DNA of 32,693 bases from Gemmatimonadaceae bacterium (GTDB lineage: Bacteria; Gemmatimonadota; Gemmatimonadetes; Gemmatimonadales; Gemmatimonadaceae). The notes under the pieces were generated by a model. The model was not told the DNA's origin and made no database searches. It saw only the letters and a program-made list of their open reading frames with translations. Position numbers and translations under genes: made by a program. The DNA is taken from the NCBI GenBank assembly GCA_025930755.1, contig JAICOJ010000028.1, forward strand, positions 1 through 32,693, read 5' to 3'. Shown here piece by piece: positions 8,004 through 14,578 of this stretch. Within the stretch, counting starts at the first letter, position 1; every line of letters begins with the position of its first letter.

Positions 8004-10007
8004 ATGCACGTTCTTCCGTTCGCACTCCTCCTGCTCGCTCAGCAGGGGGCGCAGGGGGCACCGCAGACTGCGCAGCCGAGCCCCATTTCCCGGATAGTCA
8101 TCGCCCCATCGACGCGCACGGTGCGCGCGGGCGATACCGTGCGGTTCACGGCGCAGGCGTACGACGCGAGTGGGGCGGTGCTTCAGAACGTCAGCGTCCG
8201 CTTCGGAGGCGGCGGCTCGGGCGCCATCGACTCGACGGGGACCGTCATCGCGAGCGCCATCGGCAAAATGCCGATCGTCGCGGTGGCGACGCTGCCCGGA
8301 GCGAAGCCGTTCGTCGAGCGCCGGGAGATCGAGATCATTCCTGCACCGGCGTCGCGCGTCGACATTCGTGTCGCACCGACGAAGCTCGTCGTCGGCCAGC
8401 AGGCACGCGTCGAGGCCGTGGGGTACTCCCCGGCCAATGATCGCGCGATCGAGCCCATTCAGTGGACGTCGAGCGCACCGGCGATCGTGCGCGCCGAGCA
8501 CGGGCTCGTCACGGCGGTTGCCGCGGGCCGTGCGACCCTGACGGCGACGGCCGGGACGGCGAAGGCGACGGTCACCGTGCACGTCGTGCCGAACACGATT
8601 ACGTCGCTGACGATCGCGCCGGCGCGTCCCAAGGTCCGCACCGGTGACGTGGTCACGTTCACGGCACGCGCCCGGTCGTCGTCAGGCGACGTCACCGGTC
8701 TCACGCCGACCTGGGCGATGCAGGGCAACGGCGTCATCGACGCCGAGGGCGTCTTCGTCGCGTACGAGCCCGGCCCGGTCGTCGTGACGGCGACGTTAGG
8801 CAACCGCTCCGCGTCCACGATCGTCGAGGTCGAGGAGCGCGCCATTCGCCGTCCGGTCTCGATCGTCGGGCGTCTCCCGCGCACCGAGTTCACGACGGCG
8901 GAAGTCTGGGTGCACCCGAACGGGAAGGTCGCCTACCTCGGCACGCACGGGGGCGGCGATCGCGTGTACACGATCGACATCTCGAATCCGGCCACGCCGA
9001 CGGTCGTCGACTCGCTGGTGCTGAACACGCGGCTGGTGAACGACGTCATGACGGACAAGGCGGGCACGGTGCTCGTGATGACGCGTGAGGGGGCGGCGGA
9101 TCGCAAGAACGGGATCGTGATCGCGTCGCTCGAGGATCCGCTGCGTCCCAAGGTCATCTCGGAGTTCACCGAGGGGGTGACGGCCGGCGTGCACTCGGCG
9201 TTCGTCTATACGCAGCCGAAGCATGGGACGCACATCTATCTCACGAACGACGGCACCGGTGCCGTGCACGTCATCGACATCAACGATCCGAGGAATCCCA
9301 GGGAAGTCGCCCAGTGGCGGACGACGAACCGTCCCGATGCCGGGCGCTATGTCCATGACATCGACGTGCAGGATGGCCTGCTCTACGCGAGCTATTGGGA
9401 TGACGGACTCGTGATCCTCGACGTGGGGAAGGGGATCAAGGGAGGCTCGCCCGCGAAGCCGACGATCGTGACGCAGTTCAAGTACAATCTCGATTCGCTG
9501 TATCGCCAGGTGGAGGCGGAATCGGGACCGGGGTTCACGCGTGGAACGCACACGGCGTGGCGGCACAAGAATTACGTCTTCATCGCCGACGAGGTCTACC
9601 GCGCGAGCCCGGTGAAAGGCGCGAAGGACGAGGCCGCCGATCGCATGTACGGCACGTTGCAGGTGATCGACGTCAGCGACATCGAGCAGCCGAAGTCGGT
9701 CGCGTGGTACACGCCGGAGAACGGCGGGGTGCATAACGTGTGGGTCGCGGGCGACACGCTCTACATGGGCGCGTACGACGGCGGCTTCCGCGTGTTCGAC
9801 ATTGCGGGGGAGCTCAAGGGCGACCTCCGCGCACAGGGCCGCGAGATCGCGTTCGTGAGCACCGCCGACATGCAGGGCAAGATTCAGAACCAGGCGATGA
9901 CCTGGGGCGTGGTCGTGAATCCGGCCGACGGGCTCGCCTACGTGAACGATTTCTACAACGGGCTCTGGATCGTGCGGGTCGAGCCCAAGGCGCCACCGGT
10001 GCCTTGA
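8004..10007 (+). CDS. Secreted protein with three Ig-like (BIG2) domains and an LVIVD-repeat propeller
   Basis: The 667-residue protein has a short signal-like start (MHVLPFALLLLAQQ). Three bacterial Ig-like domains follow (about 28-120, 121-195 and 198-275), each opening with a strand such as ISRIVIAPS or ITSLTIAPA and containing a GxVT/GTVI-type turn. From about 285 to 660 there are at least five LVIVD-type blades, including VYTIDISNPATPTVVDSL, VHVIDINDPRNPREVAQW and LQVIDVSDIEQPKSVAWY, which suggest a beta-propeller. It is likely extracellular or cell-surface; ligand and catalytic role are unknown. The gene stands alone between two repeat elements. The ATG is chosen because the signal follows at once. 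Confidence 0.85.
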   Translation: MHVLPFALLLLAQQGAQGAPQTAQPSPISRIVIAPSTRTVRAGDTVRFTAQAYDASGAVLQNVSVRFGGGGSGAIDSTGTVIASAIGKMPIVAVATLPGAKPFVERREIEIIPAPASRVDIRVAPTKLVVGQQARVEAVGYSPANDRAIEPIQWTSSAPAIVRAEHGLVTAVAAGRATLTATAGTAKATVTVHVVPNTITSLTIAPARPKVRTGDVVTFTARARSSSGDVTGLTPTWAMQGNGVIDAEGVFVAYEPGPVVVTATLGNRSASTIVEVEERAIRRPVSIVGRLPRTEFTTAEVWVHPNGKVAYLGTHGGGDRVYTIDISNPATPTVVDSLVLNTRLVNDVMTDKAGTVLVMTREGAADRKNGIVIASLEDPLRPKVISEFTEGVTAGVHSAFVYTQPKHGTHIYLTNDGTGAVHVIDINDPRNPREVAQWRTTNRPDAGRYVHDIDVQDGLLYASYWDDGLVILDVGKGIKGGSPAKPTIVTQFKYNLDSLYRQVEAESGPGFTRGTHTAWRHKNYVFIADEVYRASPVKGAKDEAADRMYGTLQVIDVSDIEQPKSVAWYTPENGGVHNVWVAGDTLYMGAYDGGFRVFDIAGELKGDLRAQGREIAFVSTADMQGKIQNQAMTWGVVVNPADGLAYVNDFYNGLWIVRVEPKAPPVP

Positions 10008-10008
10008 C

Positions 10009-10053
10009 GGTGAGGTGGGCGAGGTGGTCAAGGTCGTCGAGGTGATTAAGGCG
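10009..10053 (+). repeat. Tandem nonamer array, GTCGAGGTG family, five units
   Basis: Units GGTGAGGTG, GGCGAGGTG, GTCAAGGTC, GTCGAGGTG and ATTAAGGCG begin two bases after the stop of the propeller gene. The same nonamer occurs at 12925-13020, 14478-14513 and 20253-20337. The array overlaps the 5' end of the following gene. Confidence 0.8.
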
Positions 10054-11112
10054 AGGGGCTCGGGCATTCCGGGCCCCTCGATTGTTCTGTCCGCGGTGAC
10101 CCTCTTCCTCGGGGCGCCGGCGGAAGCGCAGCGGCCTCCATCTGTCCGATCCCTCGATCCCGCGATTCTCCGGCCGGCCTTCGACCGCGCCGCGCAGCTC
10201 CCGAAGCTGCGCAGCCTGCTCATCGCCGTCGACGGAAGCCTCGTCGGCGAGCGGTACTATCGCGGCGCGACCCGCGCGCGCACGGCCAACGTGAAGTCGG
10301 TCTCGAAGAGCATCATCTCGGCGCTGATCGGGATCGCGATCGCCGAGGGAAAGCTCGAGGGCGTCGATCAGACGATCGCGGAGTTCTTTCCACGCGACCT
10401 GCGTGACAGCGCCTCCGCCGAGAAGGCGCAGATCACGATCGGTGACCTCCTGTCGATGCGGGCCGGTCTCGAGTCCACGAGCTTCGATGGGTACGGCCGA
10501 TGGGTCACCAGCGCGAACTGGGTACGATCGGCGCTCGCGAGGCCGATGGTCGCGCCGCGCGGCGGTCCCATGATCTACAGCACCGGCAACACGCACCTGC
10601 TGTCGGCGATTCTGACGAAGGCGACGGGGATGAGCACGTGGACCTACGCCCGGCTGAAGCTGGGCGTGCCGTTAGGCATCGACATCCCGCGCTGGCCGCG
10701 CGACCCGCAGGGTGTCTATTTCGGCGGGAACGACATGCGGCTGACGCCACGGGCGATGGTGGCCGTCGGCGAGCTCTACCGCAACGATGGCCGCGTCGGC
10801 CGGCGCCAGGTCATCCCAGCCTGGTGGGTAGACAGCTCGTTCGTCGTGCGAACGCACTCACCGTTCAACGGCCACGGATACGGCTGGGGATGGTGGACGC
10901 GCACCGCCATGGACTACCGGGTGAACTTCGCCTGGGGCTACGGGGGCCAGTTCATCTTCATCATCCCGGCGCTGCGGGCAACGGTCGTCATGACGTCCGA
11001 CGCCGAGGGACGGCGCGAGTGGGGTCACCTCGATGCGCTGCACGACCTGATCGATTCGCACGTGATCCCGGTGCTCGAGAACTATCGGTGCGAGCGGATG
11101 AGGGCGTGCTGA
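10042..11112 (+). CDS. Serine hydrolase, beta-lactamase/penicillin-binding-protein-like (class C type)
   Basis: The fold is read from the catalytic SxxK (SVSK, about residues 86-89), the IGDLLSMRAGL segment, a YxN-like YSTGN, and GYGWGWW and GYGGQF near the C-terminus in the place of the KTG/HxG motif. Such proteins include esterases, DD-peptidases and amidohydrolases; the substrate cannot be told. A hydrophobic stretch, SIVLSAVTLFLGAPAEAQ, looks like a signal peptide. The start is uncertain. The frame opens at GTG 10015, but 10015-10053 is the nonamer array. GTG 10042 has AAGG eight bases upstream and supplies the Lys/Arg n-region. Either way, the n-region is encoded by repeat and hairpin sequence. 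Confidence 0.85.
   Translation: MIKARGSGIPGPSIVLSAVTLFLGAPAEAQRPPSVRSLDPAILRPAFDRAAQLPKLRSLLIAVDGSLVGERYYRGATRARTANVKSVSKSIISALIGIAIAEGKLEGVDQTIAEFFPRDLRDSASAEKAQITIGDLLSMRAGLESTSFDGYGRWVTSANWVRSALARPMVAPRGGPMIYSTGNTHLLSAILTKATGMSTWTYARLKLGVPLGIDIPRWPRDPQGVYFGGNDMRLTPRAMVAVGELYRNDGRVGRRQVIPAWWVDSSFVVRTHSPFNGHGYGWGWWTRTAMDYRVNFAWGYGGQFIFIIPALRATVVMTSDAEGRREWGHLDALHDLIDSHVIPVLENYRCERMRAC
10052..10080 (+). terminator. GC-rich hairpin inside the 5' end of the hydrolase frame
   Basis: Positions 10052-10063 and 10069-10080 pair over 12 bp with one mismatch around a 5-nt loop. Placed 45 nt after the propeller gene's stop, it may end that transcript. It also lies inside the open frame of the next gene, where it could hinder translation. 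There is no U-tract. Confidence 0.5.
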
Positions 11113-11266
11113 AAGGAACGAGGAACGAGGAAGTGACCGAACGAGGAACTGACCAACCGAGGGACGAGGAACGAGGGAGAGGCTCTCCAGGCTCGCGCGC
11201 ACCGATGCGTGGCTGGCCACTTCCTCGTTCCTCGTTCGGTCAGTTCCTCGTTCTCGTTCGTCGCTG
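11113..11266. repeat. Inverted heptamer arrays, GAGGAAC family
   Basis: Units such as AGGAACG begin one base after the hydrolase stop. The stretch at 11117-11135 pairs perfectly over 19 bp with 11218-11236; further degenerate units extend both arms. The element separates two convergent genes and supplies the last codons (ending RTRTRN) of the minus-strand gene. The same family is at 14514-14534, 17437-17529 and 21558-21633. Confidence 0.85.
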
Positions 11267-11968
11267 ATTGGCGACGATCGCCTTCCACCGAGCGGCGCGC
11301 TCTCGAGGTGACAGGGCCAGCGCCTCATCCCACGCCCGGGGGTACGGTCCGCGGCGCCGCTTCTCGACGGCGACTTGCGCGTCGGCGAACTCCTGTCCGT
11401 ACAGCGACACCCACACGTCGTACAGCCACAGGAACAGCGGGCCGTGCTCCTCGTCGGTCCGGCGAAAGAGCGGTGACTGGAGGCGGTGTCCGAGCTCGTG
11501 GATGAGCGTCGCGCGCTTGGTGTCGATGGGATAGCTCGCGCGCAGGCGCATCGGCGTGTCGCCAACGCCTGACGAGCTCACGCCCTCGAACACGATGGCC
11601 GTGATCGCCGTGTCGGAAAAGGTGAGTCCCGAGACGTCCTGCATCGTGCGCGCAATGCGGGCGGCGTCAGCGGCCCAGATGCGCTCGTATTCGCCGACGG
11701 CGGCCGCGAAGGTCTCCGATGCAGGAACGAACTCGAGGCGGGGGACACGGAGAGGCGCGCCTGGAGAGGTTAGTGGCGCGTTCGAGCTGCAGGCTCCGAC
11801 GAAAAACAAAACTGCGAGCTGCGAACTGCGAGCTGCGAACTGCGAGCTGCGAACTGCGAACTGCGAACTGCGAATGAACCACCGGCGCGTCCCACGCGAC
11901 GAATGATTTCCCTTCGCAGTTCGCAGCTCGCAGTTCGCAGCTCGCAGTAGGCAGTTCGTAGCTCTCAC
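11240..11968 (-). CDS. Putative lipoprotein with HELGH zinc-protease motif; 5' end built from repeats
   Basis: The conserved part contains ATLIHELGHRLQSPL, an HExxH zinc motif, with DEEHGPLFLWLYDVW following, where a third ligand could lie. A lipobox-like LFFVGAC comes shortly before the mature region, so the product is probably a periplasmic, lipid-anchored metal-dependent protein of unknown family. The start is unresolved. The only in-frame GTG directly follows the stop of the upstream gene (11969), and the roughly 60 codons up to the Cys are translated heptamer array (SSQFAVR and similar). That leader is too long for a normal lipoprotein signal. Both ends of the gene run into repeats. It may be intact with an unusual start, or have had its original 5' end replaced. 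Confidence 0.6.
   Translation of the reverse strand: MRATNCLLRAANCELRTAKGNHSSRGTRRWFIRSSQFAVRSSQFAARSSQLAVLFFVGACSSNAPLTSPGAPLRVPRLEFVPASETFAAAVGEYERIWAADAARIARTMQDVSGLTFSDTAITAIVFEGVSSSGVGDTPMRLRASYPIDTKRATLIHELGHRLQSPLFRRTDEEHGPLFLWLYDVWVSLYGQEFADAQVAVEKRRRGPYPRAWDEALALSPRERAARWKAIVANQRRTRTRN
11811..11961. repeat. Inverted heptamer arrays, GTTCGCA/GCTCGCA family
   Basis: Nine unbroken 7-nt units (ACTGCGA alternating with GCTGCGA) span 11811-11873. Seven inverted units (TTCGCAG, CTCGCAG and two decayed copies) span 11913-11961. The arms can pair in several registers because every unit is nearly the same. In transcript order the array begins seven bases after the stop of the cupredoxin-like gene and runs into the next frame. 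The related element at 2130-2236 shares the GTTCGCA unit. Confidence 0.92.
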
Positions 11969-12838
11969 TCAAGCTCCTCGACCAACACTGAATTGCCTCG
12001 CCATCCCGTGCAGGAAGTGCGGCTTGCCATCGGTCTTGTCGGGAACGAAGCAGATGGCGACGTACTCCCCGGCGGGCAGATCGACCTCGAAGTAATTGGT
12101 CGTCCCGGGCTTCATGCTCGCAATGCCACCGACGGCTCTTCCCGGCGGGGGGCCGGACATCTTCGTGATCCACTGCTGCATGTCCGCGAGCGTCTTGCCC
12201 GAGTCGAGCTGAATCAACTGGATCTCGTGATCCTGCGCGGCGGGATTGGTCACCTTCACCGTGTGGCGGCCAGCGGTCAGCGGCTTGTCGAAGTTGAAGA
12301 CGTAATCGTCGAGCACGAGGTTGATGTCGGGCGTTGGCGCCATGGCATTCGTCGTCGCGCCGGTGACGGTGAAGCCGTGCACCATTCCCTTGGCGAAGTG
12401 CGGCACCTTGTCCGGCGTATCGACGAAGCAGATGAGCGCGTAGTTCCCCGGCGCCAGATCGACGGTTGCGTTCGCCTCGGCACCCGGATCGGGGACGTTC
12501 GGCCCGCCGACGAACGTCACCCACGACGGTGGCGGCCCGGGCGTCTTGAATGCCGCCTGGAGATCCGCGACGGTCTTCCCGTCATCGAGTCGCGCAATCG
12601 TGGCGTGGTGAATCTGCTGCCCTGCGCCTTTGAGCACGAACTTCGTGAGCCCGGCTGGAATCTCAGCCGGTGCCTCGAACGCGTAGTCGTTGGCAACGAC
12701 CGTGACGACGTTGGGCATGGCATGCCCAGCGTGCTCGGCTGCGGAATCGGCGGTGGCGGCCTGGTCGCCGTCACCCGTGGCGCACGCGCCCAGGAGCGCG
12801 GCCGCGACGGCGGCGGCGAGTATGGAACGGATGTGCAT
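11969..12838 (-). CDS. Lipoprotein with two tandem cupredoxin-like domains
   Basis: From ATG 12838 the 289-residue product has a signal peptide ending in a lipobox (AALLGAC). Two homologous halves follow (about 45-160 and 170-285). Each has ANDYAFEA or LDDYVFNF at its first strand, a conserved DGKTVADLQ/SGKTLADMQ helix, and a C-x9-H-x4-M ending (ICFVDTPDKVPHFAKGM in the first half). Together with an upstream His (QIHHATI; DHEIQL) this resembles a type-1 copper site, so it may bind copper or carry electrons in the periplasm. That role is inferred. An open frame extends 65 codons further upstream but crosses the nonamer array and has no signal, so the internal ATG was chosen. Confidence 0.82.
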   Translation of the reverse strand: MHIRSILAAAVAAALLGACATGDGDQAATADSAAEHAGHAMPNVVTVVANDYAFEAPAEIPAGLTKFVLKGAGQQIHHATIARLDDGKTVADLQAAFKTPGPPPSWVTFVGGPNVPDPGAEANATVDLAPGNYALICFVDTPDKVPHFAKGMVHGFTVTGATTNAMAPTPDINLVLDDYVFNFDKPLTAGRHTVKVTNPAAQDHEIQLIQLDSGKTLADMQQWITKMSGPPPGRAVGGIASMKPGTTNYFEVDLPAGEYVAICFVPDKTDGKPHFLHGMARQFSVGRGA

Positions 12839-12924
12839 GGTTGGGTCTAAGGGTTGTTGAGTGGGAAACCGGTGGTTCGACATCATTACGGAGGAGGGTT
12901 TCAGGCGGAAAGGTGGGCAGGCTC

Positions 12925-13020
12925 GTCGAGGATGTCGAGGTGATCGAGGTGCAGTCGTTCGTGTGACCGCCGTCTCCTCGATCACCTTGACGACCTCGAC
13001 ACCCTCGACGCCCTCGCCCT
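12925..13020. repeat. Inverted nonamer arrays, GTCGAGGTG family, in a divergent intergenic region
   Basis: Three units (GTCGAGGAT, GTCGAGGTG, ATCGAGGTG; 12925-12951) face five inverted units (CCTCGATCA to CCTCGCCCT; 12976-13020). GGTGATCGAGG at 12939-12949 pairs perfectly with 12976-12986. It lies between the divergent starts at 12838 and 13072, so both promoters must lie in or around it. Confidence 0.87.
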
Positions 13021-13071
13021 CAGGCACACCCATTGCCCCCGCAGTGTGGGCGTACCCCTTCGGAGCCCTAA

Positions 13072-13323
13072 ATGGACATTCTTACCTGGATCATCGTCGG
13101 TCTCGTCGCGGGCGTGCTCGCGTCACTGGTGGTGGGCGGCGGATTCGGAATCATCGCCGACATCGTCATCGGGATCGTAGGCGCGTTCGTGGGCGCCTGG
13201 CTATTCCGGGCGCTGGGCGTCAGCAGTCCCTTCGGCGGGATGGCGGGGACGATCTTGATCGCCTTCGTGGGCGCCTGCGTGCTTCTCTTGATTCTGAGGG
13301 CCTTCAGGCGGAGCAGCGTCTAA
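13072..13323 (+). CDS. GlsB/YeaQ/YmgE-family small membrane protein
   Basis: The 83-residue protein has three hydrophobic, Gly-rich helices (about 4-24, 26-46 and 56-77) and ends in a basic RAFRRSSV. The Gly-rich pattern with a GxxxGxxxxxLFRALG segment matches the transglycosylase-associated (GlsB/YeaQ) family, linked in other bacteria to general stress. Its molecular role is unsettled. GGAG at 13062-13065 is well spaced from the ATG. It sits alone between a divergent promoter region and a bidirectional hairpin. Confidence 0.87.
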   Translation: MDILTWIIVGLVAGVLASLVVGGGFGIIADIVIGIVGAFVGAWLFRALGVSSPFGGMAGTILIAFVGACVLLLILRAFRRSSV

Positions 13324-13328
13324 GAGCA

Positions 13329-13420
13329 GGGTCCTCGGGGTCCTCGGGGTCCTCCGGGTCCTCAGGGTGCGAACCCCTGAGCGCCTCGCACCCTGAGGAC
13401 CCTGAGGACCCTGAGGACCC
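13329..13420. repeat. Inverted nonamer arrays, GGGTCCTCG family, between convergent genes
   Basis: Four GGGTCCTCx units (13329-13364) face three CCCTGAGGA units (13391-13417). Positions 13356-13372 pair perfectly over 17 bp with 13386-13402, and the outer units extend the stem. It starts five bases after one stop codon and touches the other gene's stop at 13421, so it probably ends transcription from both sides. Confidence 0.9.
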
Positions 13421-14464
13421 TTACTGATACGGCCTCAGATTCCACTCCAGGAACGCCCACACCCGGTTCCAGGAGTCGCGCTGCTCCGGCGTGTCATCAC
13501 GCTCGAGCGTCTCCCGATTCACCCGCCGCGAAAAGCTGTGGCCGCCCGGCGGATCGACGTAGACTTTCGTCTCTGCCAGCTCGGGCTTCTTCGCGCGTAA
13601 GGCGCTGATGATCTGCTCCCCCTCGACGAAGTTGACGTCATCGTCGTTGGTCGCCACGTGCACGAGGAGCGGTACGGTCAGCTTGTCGACGTGATAGAGC
13701 GGGGACCGCTCGACGTAAATCTCCCGCTTCTCGAAGGGCAGTCCGCCGATCCGCCGCTGCGTCGCGAAGCTGCGCTGATAGTTGGGACCCTTGTAGGAAA
13801 GCCGGAAGATCAGGTTCGTCACCGGTACGATCGCGACGCCCGCCTTGAACGGATGCGAGTCGCGGAAGAGCAGGAGATTCGTGATGTACCCGCCATGGCT
13901 CCACCCCATGATGCCGATGCGGGCCGGGTCGACATGCGGCAGGCGCTTCAGGTAGTCGACCGCCGTCAGCACGTCGTCGAGCTCGTACCCGCCATAGTCG
14001 ATCGCGTTGTGGAAGTCGCGACCGTACCCCGTGCTTCCACGGTACTCCGGCGCGACCACGACGTAGCCGCGTTCCACCGCCTCGCGCACGAATGGCCAGT
14101 ACATCTCCGACCAGCTTCCGTGCACGCCGCCGTGCACCCATATCAGCGCCGCGTGCCGGCGCGGACCGCGCTTGTTGACCGGCTGAAAGACGTACGCTGG
14201 AATGTCCATGTCGCCGACGCTACTGCGGTACGTGACCTTTTGATAATCGACGACACCCCGCGTGCGCGCGCGATAGATGCTGTCGGTGCGTGCCTTGGCA
14301 GCCATGTCGCGCGCGAAGTCGCGCGGCGGGTGGTCCTCCCATTTGGCGCTGACATACAGTGATTCGGCGCGAGTCGTGGGACGCGCTCGCTGCCCGTCCT
14401 GCGCGGGTGCGATGTTGACGCAGGAGATGAGAACGGCCGTGCCAAGCAGGAATTGGATCCGCAT
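13421..14464 (-). CDS. Secreted alpha/beta hydrolase, prolyl oligopeptidase (S9)-like
   Basis: From ATG 14464 the 347-residue product begins with a signal peptide (MRIQFLLGTAVLISCVNIAPAQ). The nucleophile elbow is GWSHGG (Ser about 189). An Asp in VATNDDDVNFVEG and a His in PPGGHSF complete a plausible triad. HAALIWVHGGVHGSW is the oxyanion strand of the fold. The protein is shorter than full prolyl oligopeptidases and lacks their N-terminal propeller, so it is best called an S9-type peptidase or esterase with unknown substrate. The frame extends 25 codons upstream into repeats (14478-14534) with no signal, so the later ATG was preferred. Confidence 0.88.
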   Translation of the reverse strand: MRIQFLLGTAVLISCVNIAPAQDGQRARPTTRAESLYVSAKWEDHPPRDFARDMAAKARTDSIYRARTRGVVDYQKVTYRSSVGDMDIPAYVFQPVNKRGPRRHAALIWVHGGVHGSWSEMYWPFVREAVERGYVVVAPEYRGSTGYGRDFHNAIDYGGYELDDVLTAVDYLKRLPHVDPARIGIMGWSHGGYITNLLLFRDSHPFKAGVAIVPVTNLIFRLSYKGPNYQRSFATQRRIGGLPFEKREIYVERSPLYHVDKLTVPLLVHVATNDDDVNFVEGEQIISALRAKKPELAETKVYVDPPGGHSFSRRVNRETLERDDTPEQRDSWNRVWAFLEWNLRPYQ

Positions 14465-14477
14465 TGAAACCCCAGGG

Positions 14478-14534
14478 GTCGAGGTGGTCGATGTCGTCGA
14501 GGTGATCCAGGTCTTCCTCATTCCTCGTTCCTCG
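14478..14534 (+). repeat. Composite array: four nonamers fused to three heptamers
   Basis: GTCGAGGTG, GTCGATGTC, GTCGAGGTG and ATCCAGGTC (14478-14513) are followed with no spacer by TTCCTCA, TTCCTCG and TTCCTCG (14514-14534). No inverted arm was found beside it. It occupies most of the 114-nt space between divergent starts, so it must overlap or adjoin the promoters of both genes. Confidence 0.82.
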
Positions 14535-14578
14535 ATCATGATGTGTCATCCGTCCCACACAAAGGCAACCCGGTTTCC

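Noticed and set aside
7796-8440. Open frame starting in the palindrome and running into the propeller gene
   Set aside because: Its N-terminal part is translated repeat and the rest is out of frame with the propeller protein.
8796-10223. Minus-strand open frame of 475 codons opposite the propeller gene
   Set aside because: Arg/His/Asp-rich composition and no motif; the plus-strand protein has clear Ig-like and LVIVD repeats.
11811-11961. CRISPR array or minisatellite-type protein repeat
   Set aside because: Units are 7 nt with no spacers, no cas genes are present, and the inverted arm shows a hairpin-type element.
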